Assembly: GCF_015352455.1 (NCBI RefSeq)
Contig: NZ_JADKPN010000002.1
Location: 1-64,000, forward strand
Length of the DNA stretch: 64,000 nucleotides
Source of the DNA: Nocardioides islandensis
GTDB taxonomy: Bacteria > Actinomycetota > Actinomycetes > Propionibacteriales > Nocardioidaceae
Reading direction: 5' to 3'
Of this stretch, positions 17,252 through 25,509 are shown piece by piece. The notes beneath the pieces are model-generated. The model was not told where the DNA came from. It ran no database searches and saw nothing but the letters and a program-made list of their open reading frames with translations. Within the stretch, counting starts at the first letter, position 1. Every line of letters begins with the position of its first letter. Made by a program: the position numbers and the translations under genes.

Positions 17252-18949
17252 ATGGCCCCCGAAGAACTGCCCGTAGATCTGCCCGAAGAGAAGTCCGGGC
17301 ATGCCGGCGAGCTCGCCGTCGCGGTCGCGCGGGCGCACGGCGTGGAGACGATGTTCACCCTCTCGGGGGCGCACGTGTTCCCGATGTACGACGGCGCGGT
17401 CAAGGCCGAGCCCCCGATGCGGCTGCTGGACGTCCGGCACGAGCAGACGGCGGCGTTCGCGGCCGAGGCGACCGGCAAGCTGACCCGGCGACCCGGCCTC
17501 GCCGTGCTGACCGCCGGCCCGGGCGTGACGAACGGGATCAGCGCCATCGCGCAGGCGCAGTTCGCCGGGTCGCCGATGGTCGTCGTGGGTGGCCGCGCGC
17601 CGCAGAACCGCTGGGGCAGCGGCTCGCTCCAGGAGCTGGACCAGCCGCCGATCATCGCCCCGATCTCCAAGCTGGCGCGCACCATCCCGACCGCGGCGGA
17701 GATCGTCCCCGGGTTCCACGAGGCCTTCACCGTGGCCGGGTCCTCGCACCGCGGGCCGGTGTTCGTCGACGTGCCGATGGACGAGTTCTTCAACCAGACG
17801 TCCGGCGTGGTTCCGGACGGGTCCCCGGTCCGGGGCGCCGAGCCGGACGCCGACGCCATCGCTGCGGTCGCCGGCCTGCTGGCCGCCGCACAGCGACCGG
17901 TCCTCATCCTGGGCACCGACGTCTGGGCCGACGGCGCCGAGGGCGCCGCGCTCGACCTGGTCGAGGCGGCCGGGCTGCCCGCGATCACCAACGGCATGGG
18001 CCGTGGGGTCATCCCCGGCGGGCACCCGCTGCTGGTCACCAAGGCCCGCGGCCAGGCGCTCACCGGCGCCGACCTGGTGGTCGTGGCGGGGACGCCGCTG
18101 GACTTCCGGCTCGGGTACGGCGTCTTCGGTGGCGGCGGCAAGGACGACGCTGGAAAAGGGGGGCCCGCCCGGGTCGTGCACCTGGCCGACTCCGCTGGGC
18201 AGGTGGCCCAGCACGCGGAGCTCGCGGGGTCGGCCTACGGCGACCTCTCGTCCGTCCTGACGGGGATCCGCGACGCGCTGGAGAAGGGCGACCGGCGTCC
18301 GGACTGGTCCTCGTGGGTGAGCGACCTCCAGGGCGGCGTGGCCGCTGCGGTCCAGCGCGACGCCGAGCTGCTCGGCGCGGAGGCCGACCCGATCCACCCG
18401 GCGCGCATCTACGGTGAGCTGGTGCCGCGGCTGGCCGACGACGCGGTCGTGATCGGCGACGGCGGCGACTTCGTGTCGTTCGCGGGCAAGTACGTCGAGC
18501 CGAAGCGGCCGGGCGGCTGGCTGGACCCGGGGCCGTACGGCTGCCTCGGTGCCGGCCTCGGCGCGTCCATCGCCGCGCGTCTGGCCCGGCCCTCCGCCCA
18601 GGTGGTGCTGCTCCTGGGTGACGGCGCCGCCGGCTTCTCGCTGATGGACGTCGACACGCTCGTGCGCCACGACCTGCCCGTCGTGATGGTGATGGGCAAC
18701 AACTCCGCCTGGGGCCTCGAGAAGGGTCCGATGCAGATGATCTACGGCTACGACGTGGTGGCCGACCTGCAGCAGCAGACGCGCTACGACGAGGTCGTGA
18801 AGGCGCTGGGCGGGGCCGGCGAGACCGTGACCGACCCTCGCCACATCGGCCCGGCCCTCGACCGGGCCTTCGCCTCCGACGCGCCGTACCTGGTCAACGT
18901 GATCACCGACGTCTCGGCGGCGTACCCGCGCAACACCTTCGGGATCTGA
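17252..18949 (+). CDS. ThDP-dependent acetolactate synthase-like enzyme
   Basis: A 565-residue ThDP enzyme of the acetolactate synthase/oxalyl-CoA decarboxylase superfamily. The catalytic glutamate is in LDVRHEQTAAFAAEA; the middle domain spans about 195-330; the ThDP motif is GDGAAGFSLMDVD ending MGNN. It lacks a neighbouring regulatory subunit, and the synthase-specific residues cannot be checked by eye, so the true reaction (acyloin synthesis, oxalyl-CoA or other 2-keto acid decarboxylation) is open. ATG 17252 is preferred to a GTG 9 nt earlier. It is followed within 3 nt by the GNAT gene. Confidence 0.85.
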   Translation: MAPEELPVDLPEEKSGHAGELAVAVARAHGVETMFTLSGAHVFPMYDGAVKAEPPMRLLDVRHEQTAAFAAEATGKLTRRPGLAVLTAGPGVTNGISAIAQAQFAGSPMVVVGGRAPQNRWGSGSLQELDQPPIIAPISKLARTIPTAAEIVPGFHEAFTVAGSSHRGPVFVDVPMDEFFNQTSGVVPDGSPVRGAEPDADAIAAVAGLLAAAQRPVLILGTDVWADGAEGAALDLVEAAGLPAITNGMGRGVIPGGHPLLVTKARGQALTGADLVVVAGTPLDFRLGYGVFGGGGKDDAGKGGPARVVHLADSAGQVAQHAELAGSAYGDLSSVLTGIRDALEKGDRRPDWSSWVSDLQGGVAAAVQRDAELLGAEADPIHPARIYGELVPRLADDAVVIGDGGDFVSFAGKYVEPKRPGGWLDPGPYGCLGAGLGASIAARLARPSAQVVLLLGDGAAGFSLMDVDTLVRHDLPVVMVMGNNSAWGLEKGPMQMIYGYDVVADLQQQTRYDEVVKALGGAGETVTDPRHIGPALDRAFASDAPYLVNVITDVSAAYPRNTFGI

Positions 18950-18952
18950 CCG

Positions 18953-19432
18953 GTGCTGGTCCGGCGGGCCGAGCCCGGCGAGTACGAGCAGATCGGCGCG
19001 GTGACCGTGGCGGCGTACGAGCCTTTCCTGAACGACGTCGAGAGCGACTACCGCCAGCACCTCGCGGGCGCGGCACGCCGCGACGCCGAGGCCGAGCTGT
19101 GGGTGGCCGAGCTGGACGGGCGCATCGTGGGGACGGTGACGTACTGCCAGGTCGGCTCGGTGTGGCACGAGCTGGCGCGTGAGGGCGAGGGCGAGTTCCG
19201 GATGCTCGCCGTGCATCCCGACGCGCAGGGCCGCGGCGTCGGCAGTGCGCTCGTGGAGCTGTGCGAGGAGCGGGCGCGCGCGGAGGGGATGACCGCGATG
19301 GTGCTGTGCTCGCAGGCGGGCATGTCCGCCGCGCACCGGGTGTACGTGCGACACGGCTACGAGCGGGCACCTGAGCGGGACTGGGCGCCGGTCCCCGGCG
19401 TCGACCTCGTGGCCTTCGCCAAGGAGCTGTGA
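18953..19432 (+). CDS. GNAT family N-acetyltransferase
   Basis: A 159-residue GNAT acyltransferase using acetyl-CoA. Motif A is EFRMLAVHPDAQGRGVGSALVELC, containing the pyrophosphate loop QGRGVG; HRVYVRHGYERAPERDW is motif B. The acceptor is unknown. The GTG start follows the ThDP gene by 3 nt, and its stop overlaps the GTG of the thioesterase-like gene, so the three or four genes from 16393 form an operon. Confidence 0.9.
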   Translation: MLVRRAEPGEYEQIGAVTVAAYEPFLNDVESDYRQHLAGAARRDAEAELWVAELDGRIVGTVTYCQVGSVWHELAREGEGEFRMLAVHPDAQGRGVGSALVELCEERARAEGMTAMVLCSQAGMSAAHRVYVRHGYERAPERDWAPVPGVDLVAFAKEL

Positions 19433-19794
19433 CCGTGGAGGCCACGCTGACGTTCGAGGTCGGTCCCGAGGACACCGCCCAGGCGGTGGGGTCGGGATCG
19501 CTCCCGGTGCTCGGTACGCCGCGGCTGCTGGCCTGGTGCGAGGCGGCGACCTGCGCCGCCATCGACCCGACCCTCCCCGAGGGCTCGACCAGCGTCGGTA
19601 CGCGCGTCGAGCTCGAGCACCGCGCCGCCTCCCCCGTCGGCGCGTCGGTGTCGGTGACCGCCACCGCGTCGTACGCCGACGGCCGCCTCCACCGCTTCTC
19701 CGTCCTCGCCCGCCACCTCGACGGCAAGGTCGTCGCCACCGCCGAGATCACCCGCGTCGTCGTCGACTCCGAGCGGTTCATGCAGCGCCTCTGA
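19429..19794 (+). CDS. Hot-dog thioesterase, fluoroacetyl-CoA thioesterase-like
   Basis: A 121-residue hot-dog fold protein resembling the FlK-type thioesterase family: GSGSLPVLGTPRLLAWCEAA, then LPEGSTSVGTRVELEHRAASP and a RLHRFSVLARHLDGKVVATAEI strand. In FlK a Thr/Glu/His triad hydrolyses the acyl-CoA; here Thr, Glu and His equivalents appear present. The physiological substrate is unknown; most members lack fluoroacetate activity. It overlaps the GNAT stop by 4 nt. Confidence 0.78.
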   Translation: MTVEATLTFEVGPEDTAQAVGSGSLPVLGTPRLLAWCEAATCAAIDPTLPEGSTSVGTRVELEHRAASPVGASVSVTATASYADGRLHRFSVLARHLDGKVVATAEITRVVVDSERFMQRL

Positions 19795-19804
19795 CGCGCG
19801 TATG

Positions 19805-19875
19805 TCGGGATAGTCCGGTGTGAATGGGCTCGTCGAGCACCGGTTTCGCGACCCATTCACACCGGACTATCCCGA
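19805..19875. repeat. Perfect 24-bp inverted repeat hairpin
   Basis: Arms 19805-19828 and 19852-19875 are perfectly complementary over 24 bp, separated by a 23-nt loop that itself contains CTCG-T-CGAG. The left arm begins TCGGGATAGTCC, the right ends GGACTATCCCGA. It sits 10 nt after the thioesterase stop. It may be a terminator-like or MITE-like element. No transposase is near and no target duplication is obvious. Confidence 0.85.
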
Positions 19876-19938
19876 TTTCACGCCGAGACCCCTCCCCTGG
19901 GAGGATGGGCGGTCGAGGCAGACTTCCAGGAGGTCATC

Positions 19939-20013
19939 ATGGGCAAGACGGGCAACAAGCGTCGGGCGCGCAAGAAGAAGAAGGCCAACCACGGCAAGCG
20001 CCCCAACAGCTGA
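19939..20013 (+). CDS. Ribosomal protein bL37 (AURKAIP1/COX24-like)
   Basis: A 24-residue, very basic mini-protein of the AURKAIP1/COX24 domain group (MGKTGNKRRARKKKK, then ANHGKRPNS). The ANHGKRPN ending matches the actinobacterial large-subunit protein bL37 found in mycobacterial ribosomes. The start has a strong CAGGAGG 6 nt upstream. Genes for it often lie beside the SigR/SigH-RsrA locus in actinobacteria, as here. It is easily missed by gene callers because of length. Confidence 0.88.
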   Translation: MGKTGNKRRARKKKKANHGKRPNS

Positions 20014-20028
20014 GCTGACCAGGCAACC

Positions 20029-20062
20029 GAGCCCCCGTACCGCGCGACGCGGACGGGGGCTC
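20029..20062. terminator. Strong hairpin terminator
   Basis: GAGCCCCCGT and ACGGGGGCTC form a 10-bp stem with a further CCGC/GCGG stem inside. It lies between the bL37 gene and the convergent rsrA gene and could stop both transcripts. A U-run is weak, as is usual in actinobacteria. Confidence 0.75.
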
Positions 20063-20085
20063 GACGCTTGAACGGAGCCGGTGGC

Positions 20086-20337
20086 TCAGCTGTCGCTGAT
20101 CTGCACCGAGATCTGGCGGAGCTGGACGATCACCCGCTGGCGCAGGTCGTCCGGGGCGGCCTCGTGGCAGGACCGCGCCACGATGGTCTTGATGGTGCGC
20201 TGGACGTCGTAGCGCTCGAGGCAGGGCGCGCACTCGTCGAGGTGCAGCTTGACCTCGCGGATCTCGCCGGCGTCGAGCTCGTTGTCGAGCAGATAGACGA
20301 TCCGGTCGAGGAAGTCGGCGCAGGACTCGTCGTTCAT
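20086..20337 (-). CDS. rsrA: RsrA-type zinc-binding anti-sigma factor
   Basis: An 83-residue ZAS-family anti-sigma factor. Zinc ligands are Cys6 and the H-x3-C-x2-C motif at His32, Cys36 and Cys39, the same arrangement as Streptomyces RsrA. On thiol oxidation the zinc is lost and the sigma factor is freed. It overlaps the sigR stop by 4 nt, so sigma and anti-sigma are made in a coupled way. Confidence 0.93.
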   Translation of the reverse strand: MNDESCADFLDRIVYLLDNELDAGEIREVKLHLDECAPCLERYDVQRTIKTIVARSCHEAAPDDLRQRVIVQLRQISVQISDS

Positions 20338-20966
20338 GAGTCGCTCCCCTTCCCGACCCTCAAGAGGTCGTTGGCCCGCACGTAGTCCGAGAGCATCTCG
20401 CGAAGCTGCCGACGGCCGCGGTGGAGCCGAGACATCACGGTGCCGATCGGCGTCTCCATGATGTCCGCGATCTCCTTGTAGGCAAAGCCCTCCACGTCCG
20501 CCAGGTACACCGCGAGGCGGAACTCCTCGGGCAGGCGCTGCAGGGCGTCCTTCACCTGCGAGTCGGGCAGGTGCTCGAGCGCCTCCATCTCCGCGGAGCG
20601 CAGGCCGGTCGACGAGTGCGACTCGGCCCGGGCGAGCTGCCAGTCCTCGACGTCCTCGGACATCGACTGCTGGGGCTGGCGCTGCTTCTTGCGGTAGGTG
20701 TTGATGAAGGTGTTGGTGAGGATCCGGTAGAGCCAGGCCTTCAGGTTGGTGCCCGGCTTGAACTGGTGGAACGAGCCGTAGGCCTTGGCGAACGTCTCCT
20801 GGACGAGGTCCTCGGCGTCGGCGGGGTTGCGGGTCATCCGCATGGCCGCCGAGTAGAGCTGGTCGAGGTACGGCAGCGCGTCCCGCTCGAAGCGGGCGGT
20901 GCGGTCGGCCTCGGACTCGGTGTCGAGGTCGACGACCTCGGGGGTCTCTTCGGATACGTCGGTCAT
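20334..20966 (-). CDS. sigR: SigR/SigH-type redox sigma factor
   Basis: A 210-residue group 4 (ECF) sigma factor. Region 2 is [21 protein letters not shown] with [20 protein letters not shown]; region 4 is [20 protein letters not shown] and [18 protein letters not shown]. It activates thiol-oxidation genes such as thioredoxin and mycothiol systems and is held by RsrA. ATG 20966 gives the usual length; an in-frame ATG at 21014 would add 16 residues and lies a few bases after a SigR-type promoter, so a longer isoform may be made, as known for sigma-R in Streptomyces. Confidence 0.93.
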   Translation of the reverse strand: MTDVSEETPEVVDLDTESEADRTARFERDALPYLDQLYSAAMRMTRNPADAEDLVQETFAKAYGSFHQFKPGTNLKAWLYRILTNTFINTYRKKQRQPQQSMSEDVEDWQLARAESHSSTGLRSAEMEALEHLPDSQVKDALQRLPEEFRLAVYLADVEGFAYKEIADIMETPIGTVMSRLHRGRRQLREMLSDYVRANDLLRVGKGSDS

Positions 20967-21023
20967 TGCCTCCCAATCTACTGGGGAGGTGGGACGTTCG
21001 AGCACGGCGAGCACGTGGGGTGG

Positions 21024-21049
21024 AACACGCCGGTCCGGTCAGGGATTCC
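21024..21049 (-). promoter_or_regulatory. SigR-type autoregulatory promoter
   Basis: On the minus strand GGAAT (21049-21045) and GTT (21026-21024) are 18 nt apart, exactly the known sigma-R consensus GGAAT-N18-GTT. It lies within the last codons of the upstream hydrolase gene and points into sigR. The predicted start near 21017 is only a few bases before the in-frame ATG at 21014. Confidence 0.75.
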
Positions 21050-21680
21050 CGATGACCTCGCGCACCAGCCACTCCAGCGCGGACTCCACGACGATCGCCA
21101 TCGCGTCCTCCTCGCTCACCCCGCTCCGCTTGGGGGTGGCGAACCCGTGGTCCGCGGACGGTACGACGGCCAGGTCGACGCCGCTGGGGAACTCCTCGGG
21201 CCGCCCGAAGGTGTCGTTCTCGCCCTGCACCACCAGCGTGGGCACGCCCGAGCCGAGCAGCTCGTCGACCCGCGACTTCTCGGGCCGGCCGGGCGGGTGC
21301 AGCGGGAACGACAGGGCCAGGCACCCCGCGGCGCCGAGCGCCTTCGCCGTACGCGCGGCCGACCGGGCCCCGGCCGACCGGCCACCGACCACGAGCGGCG
21401 TGCGCACGCGCAGCGTCCGGGCCGCGGCGGTGAAGCCGGCATCCAGCGTCGGAGGTGGGCTGGCGACCTTGCCGCCGGCCACCCGCCAGGGCTGCTCGAA
21501 CAGCAGCACGCTCACCCCCTGGCGCGGCAGGGCGGCCGCGAGCGCCTCGAGGTCGCGGGAGTCGATGCCCTTCCCGGCCCCGTGGCTGAGCAGCAGAGTG
21601 GCCACCGGCTTGCGGGCCCGGTAGGTGACCAGGCGGCCCTCGCCGTGGGGCGTGGCGATCCGCTGCTCTGCCGCGGTCAC
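21039..21680 (-). CDS. Dienelactone hydrolase/alpha-beta hydrolase-like protein
   Basis: A 213-residue alpha/beta hydrolase of the KANL3/Tex30-like group. It shows LLLSHGAGKGIDSRDLEAL, the nucleophile elbow VVGGRSAGARSAARTA, LVVQGENDTFGRPEE with the acid, and SADHGFATPKRSG with the histidine. The substrate is unknown. The GTG start at 21680 overlaps the SRAP gene stop (GTGA). It lies directly upstream of sigR and carries the sigR promoter in its 3' end. Confidence 0.82.
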   Translation of the reverse strand: MTAAEQRIATPHGEGRLVTYRARKPVATLLLSHGAGKGIDSRDLEALAAALPRQGVSVLLFEQPWRVAGGKVASPPPTLDAGFTAAARTLRVRTPLVVGGRSAGARSAARTAKALGAAGCLALSFPLHPPGRPEKSRVDELLGSGVPTLVVQGENDTFGRPEEFPSGVDLAVVPSADHGFATPKRSGVSEEDAMAIVVESALEWLVREVIGNP

Positions 21681-22462
21681 TGGTCCGCCAGCTCGGGGAC
21701 GTCCTCGAGAGGCAGGGGCTCCATCAGCTCGGGGCCGTTGTTGCGGACGTTGCTGACGGCCTTGGAGACGGGGTACGCCTCGAGCATCCCCGGCACGGCC
21801 GGCACGAGCAGCGCCAGGAGGTCGTCCTTCTCCTTCTTGGTCGGGTCGAGCCACGCCGACCAGCGGTCCTTCTCGACCATCAGCGGCATCCGGTCGTGGA
21901 TGTGGCCCACGTCGTCCTCGGCGTCGGTGGTGATCACCGTGCAGGTCCAGCGGAAGCGGTCGGGGTCGTCCTCGGCCTTCTCCGGGTCGCGCCAGATCTC
22001 GTAGAGCCCGGCCATCGCGAGCACACCGTGGTCCTTGGGCCGGATGAAGAACGGCTGCTTGAGCGGCTTGCCGGACTTGCCGAGCTGGGACGTCGGGTAC
22101 CACTCGTAGTAGCCGTCCGCCGGCAGCAGGCAGCGCCGCGACGAGAACGCCCGCCGGAACGCCGGCTTCTCGGCCACCGTCTCCATCCGGGCGTTGATCA
22201 TCCGGCTGCCGATCTTGGGGTCCTTCGCCCACGACGGGATCAGGCCCCACGTGAACGCCCGCAATTGTCGTTGTGCCGGCGCACCAGCCTCCCGGTCACC
22301 ACTGGCCTCCTTCGAAGGCGGGCGCTCGACGACGGCGTACACCTCCTTGGTGGGCGCCACGTTGTAGTCGGCGCGCAGGGGCTCGGGCACCCGGTTGTCG
22401 ACGACCTCGAACTCCTCGATGAGGTCCTCCGGCCTGCGGCTGGAGGCGTATCGACCGCACAT
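21677..22462 (-). CDS. SOS response-associated peptidase (SRAP/HMCES family)
   Basis: A 261-residue SRAP protein (YedK/HMCES), which makes a thiazolidine crosslink with abasic sites in single-stranded DNA to shield them. Cys2 (MCGRYA), the nucleophile after Met removal, is present, as are NVAPT, WGLIPSWAKD, NARMETVAEKPAFR, RRCLLPADGYYEWY and HDRMPLMV. The length is normal. It forms a coupled pair with the hydrolase downstream. Confidence 0.93.
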   Translation of the reverse strand: MCGRYASSRRPEDLIEEFEVVDNRVPEPLRADYNVAPTKEVYAVVERPPSKEASGDREAGAPAQRQLRAFTWGLIPSWAKDPKIGSRMINARMETVAEKPAFRRAFSSRRCLLPADGYYEWYPTSQLGKSGKPLKQPFFIRPKDHGVLAMAGLYEIWRDPEKAEDDPDRFRWTCTVITTDAEDDVGHIHDRMPLMVEKDRWSAWLDPTKKEKDDLLALLVPAVPGMLEAYPVSKAVSNVRNNGPELMEPLPLEDVPELADQ

Positions 22463-22541
22463 GCTCGTGAGCGTAGCGAGCACCGCGGACCACCCCGGAG
22501 GGCGACGACCGGCGTACGACGGGTGGTGTAGGAAGGAAGGT

Positions 22542-23066
22542 ATGACGCTCGTCCGGCTCGCCGCCCGCCCCCTGCTCGCCTCGATGTTCGTGGTCGGCGG
22601 CCTCGACTCGCTGCGCACCGCACCCGCCAAGGCCGGTGCCGCCGAGCCCGTGACCGAGCGGCTCGTACCACTGCTCCAGAAGGTCGTGCCGCAGCTCCCC
22701 GACGACCCGACCACGCTGGTCCGCCTCAACGGAGCCGCTCAGGTCGTCGCCGGTCTGGCGCTCGCCATCGGGAGGATGCCGCGCATCTCCAGCGCCGTGC
22801 TGGCCGCCACGCTCATCCCCACGACGGCCGCCGGCCACCGTTTCTGGGAGGAGAAGGACCCGGGGAAGAAGAAGGCGCAGCGCGTCCAGTTCTTCAAGAA
22901 CGCCTCGATGATGGGTGGCCTGATGCTGGCCGCGGTCGACACCGAGGGGAAGCCGGGCGTGGCCTGGCGGGCCCGCCGCGCCGCGGCCGACGTACGTCGC
23001 GAGGCCCGCGTGCTGGCCAAGGACGCCCGCCACCAGGCGAAGCTCGCGCGCGCTCAGCTGACCTGA
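22542..23066 (+). CDS. DoxX family membrane protein
   Basis: A 174-residue DoxX-type membrane protein: LAARPLLASMFVVGGLDSLR at the start, then AAQVVAGLALAIGRMPRIS and HRFWEEKDPGKKKAQRVQFFKN. Three to four helices are followed by a basic tail (DVRREARVLAKDARHQAKLAR). Mycobacterial DoxX acts in a membrane oxidoreductase complex with SodA and SseA, but paralogues differ. The ATG follows AGGAAGGAAGG. It is divergent from the SRAP gene. Confidence 0.85.
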   Translation: MTLVRLAARPLLASMFVVGGLDSLRTAPAKAGAAEPVTERLVPLLQKVVPQLPDDPTTLVRLNGAAQVVAGLALAIGRMPRISSAVLAATLIPTTAAGHRFWEEKDPGKKKAQRVQFFKNASMMGGLMLAAVDTEGKPGVAWRARRAAADVRREARVLAKDARHQAKLARAQLT

Positions 23067-23112
23067 CGTCCGCTTGCTTGAACGGTCAGTCAAACTCGTG
23101 GGAGCATGCCCC

Positions 23113-24219
23113 ATGAGCGACGACGCGACCAGGTCCCCGTTCCACGACATCGCCGCCTCCCAGGGCGGCTCGCACGCCGAGGACGGCGGGTGGATGTGGC
23201 TGGAGGGCTTCGGGGACCTCGCCCACGAGTACGCCGCGATCCGCGACGACGTGGCGGTCTGGGACGTCTCCCCGCTCAACAAGTGGGAGTTCCGGGGACC
23301 GGACGCGATCAGAGCCGTCCAACGGGCGTTCAGCAACGACGCGCTCGGCCTCGCGGTCGGGCAGGCGAGGTACGGCGCGCTCCTGGACGCCGACGGGCTG
23401 GTGGTGGACGACGCGACGGTGTTCAACAGCGGGACGCCGGACCACTGCTGGGTGATGACCAACGGCAGCGACCACGAGGAGTTCTTCGCGGAGCTGGTCG
23501 CCGGCCTCGACGCGGGGTTCGAGTGGGTCACGCCGTCCATGCCGCACCTCGGCGTCATCGGCCCACGGTCGCGGGAGGTCGTCCAGAAGCTCACCGACGA
23601 GGACCTCGGGTCGCTGAGGTACTTCTGGTTCGTGCCGCACCCGGTGTCAGTCGGCGGCGTGCAGGTGCACCTCTCGCGCACCGGGTACGGCGGTGAGCTC
23701 GGTTACGAGCTGTTCCTGGTCGACCCCGCCGACGCCGAGACCCTGTGGAACGCCGTGGTCGGCGCCGGGGCGGTACCCATCGGCACCGACGCCATCGAGG
23801 TCGCCCGCATCGAGGCCGGGCTGATCATCTACGGCTACGACTACGAGCCGCACGAGCGCACGCCCTACGACCTGAACCTCGACAAGCTGGTGCACTTGGA
23901 CCGGGGCCTCGGCTTCGCCGGCGAGGACGCCCTTCGGGCTGTGGCCGCCGATCCTCCGCACCGCTTCGTGACGCTGCGCCTGGAGTCCGACGAGCTCCCC
24001 GAGTACGGCGCCGTGGTCACCCAGGACGGCCAGGAAGTCGGCGTCCTCACCAGCCCGACCGACAGCCCGAGGTTCGGGAAGATCGGCCTCGCCGTGGTCG
24101 ACAGCGCGCAGGCGAGCGTCGGCACCACGCTGGGCGTGGAGGTCGGCGACGAGGTCGTCCCCGCGACGGTGGACGTGCTGCCGGTCTACGACACCGACAA
24201 GAAACGCCCGCGCGCCTAG
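23113..24219 (+). CDS. Aminomethyltransferase (GcvT-like) family protein
   Basis: A 368-residue folate-dependent aminomethyltransferase-fold protein: YAAIRDDVAVWDVSPLNKWEF, GYGGELGYELFLVDP, TDAIEVARIEAGLIIYGYDY and DKLVHLDRGLGFAGEDAL. It has the C-terminal beta barrel of GcvT. No gcvH or gcvP is near, so it may be a dimethylsulfoniopropionate- or glycine-betaine-type demethylase or a lone GcvT paralogue. ATG 23113 is preferred to one 39 nt earlier. A weak dyad TTGA-N8-TCAA (23079-23094) precedes it. Confidence 0.82.
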   Translation: MSDDATRSPFHDIAASQGGSHAEDGGWMWLEGFGDLAHEYAAIRDDVAVWDVSPLNKWEFRGPDAIRAVQRAFSNDALGLAVGQARYGALLDADGLVVDDATVFNSGTPDHCWVMTNGSDHEEFFAELVAGLDAGFEWVTPSMPHLGVIGPRSREVVQKLTDEDLGSLRYFWFVPHPVSVGGVQVHLSRTGYGGELGYELFLVDPADAETLWNAVVGAGAVPIGTDAIEVARIEAGLIIYGYDYEPHERTPYDLNLDKLVHLDRGLGFAGEDALRAVAADPPHRFVTLRLESDELPEYGAVVTQDGQEVGVLTSPTDSPRFGKIGLAVVDSAQASVGTTLGVEVGDEVVPATVDVLPVYDTDKKRPRA

Positions 24220-24237
24220 GCAACTAGGCTGCGCCGG

Positions 24238-25509
24238 GTGGTGAGGTACGCGGACCCGTGGCCGGCGCCGCGCGCCCGCGGCCCGGTGGAGGCGACGGTC
24301 TCGCTGCCCGGCAGCAAGTCGCTCACCAACCGCGCTCTCGTCCTGGCGGCGCTGGCCGACGGACCGTCGGTCGTACGCCGCGCCCTCAGGTCGCGGGACA
24401 CCTCGCTGATGGCGACGGCCCTGACCGCCCTCGGCGCGCACGTCGACGACAGCGGCGACGACTGGCCGGTGACGCCCGGAGCGTTCGACCGCGACGCCAC
24501 GGTCGACTGCGGGTTGGCCGGGACGGTCCTCCGCTTCGTGCCTCCGGTCGCCTCGCTGTCCACGGGGTCGGTGGCGTTCGACGGCGACCCGCACATGCGC
24601 AACCGGCCCGTCGGCGAGGTGCTGAGCGCCCTGCGCGGGCTGGGCGTCACCATCGACGACGAGGGCCGCGGCGCGCTGCCGTTCACGGTCCGCGGGTCGG
24701 GCGCCGTACCGGGCGGCCAGGTGGTGATCGACGCCTCGGCGTCGTCGCAGTTCGTGTCGGCGCTGCTGCTGGCGGGCGCCCGCTACGACAAGGGCGTCGA
24801 CGTGCTGCACGACGGCAAGCCGGTCCCCTCGACGCCGCACATCGAGATGACGGTCGCGATGCTCCGCCGGCACGGCGTCGAGGTCGACGACGGCGAGCCG
24901 AACCGCTGGCAGGTGGCGCCCGGGGTCGTGCGGGCCCTGGACACCGCAATCGAGCCGGACCTCTCCAACGCGGCACCGTTCCTGGCGCTGGCGGCGGTCA
25001 CCGGCGGGTCGGTGACCGTCCGCGACTGGCCGGAGTCCACCACCCAGCCCGGCGACGAGCTCCGCGAGCTACTCGCCCGCATGGGCTGCGCGGTCGAGCG
25101 GACGGCCGACGGGCTGCGGGTCGGCGGCCCGGACCGGCTCCAGGGCATCGACGCCGACCTCCACGACGTCGGCGAGCTCACCCCGGTCGTCGCCGCGCTC
25201 TGCGCTCTCGCGGAGTCCCCGTCGGTGCTGCGCGGCATCGCGCACATCCGGGGCCACGAGACCGACCGGCTGGCCGCTCTCGCCCGCGAGCTGGGCGGCC
25301 TGGGCGCGGACGTGGCGGAGACCGAGGACGGGCTCGCGTTCCGGCCGGCGTCGCTGCACGGGGGGCTGTTCCACACCTACGCCGACCACCGGATGGCGCA
25401 CGCCGGCGTCGTCGTCGGCGCGGCGGTCGACGACGTGCTGGTCGAGGACGTCGCGACCACGAGCAAGACCTACCCCGGTTTCCCCGACGCGTGGAGCGCG
25501 CTCTTGTGA
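24238..25509 (+). CDS. aroA: 3-Phosphoshikimate 1-carboxyvinyltransferase (EPSP synthase)
   Basis: A 423-residue EPSP synthase, joining shikimate-3-phosphate and PEP in aromatic amino-acid synthesis. It shows [53 protein letters not shown] and the C-terminal [10 protein letters not shown] with [12 protein letters not shown]. Two GTG codons in tandem begin it. Its stop overlaps the rsgA start, an aroA-rsgA pair common in actinobacteria. Confidence 0.95.
   Translation: MVRYADPWPAPRARGPVEATVSLPGSKSLTNRALVLAALADGPSVVRRALRSRDTSLMATALTALGAHVDDSGDDWPVTPGAFDRDATVDCGLAGTVLRFVPPVASLSTGSVAFDGDPHMRNRPVGEVLSALRGLGVTIDDEGRGALPFTVRGSGAVPGGQVVIDASASSQFVSALLLAGARYDKGVDVLHDGKPVPSTPHIEMTVAMLRRHGVEVDDGEPNRWQVAPGVVRALDTAIEPDLSNAAPFLALAAVTGGSVTVRDWPESTTQPGDELRELLARMGCAVERTADGLRVGGPDRLQGIDADLHDVGELTPVVAALCALAESPSVLRGIAHIRGHETDRLAALARELGGLGADVAETEDGLAFRPASLHGGLFHTYADHRMAHAGVVVGAAVDDVLVEDVATTSKTYPGFPDAWSALL

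Noticed and set aside
23079..23094. TTGA-N8-TCAA as a TetR operator before the GcvT-like gene
   Set aside because: Only four base pairs match on each side; too weak to call.
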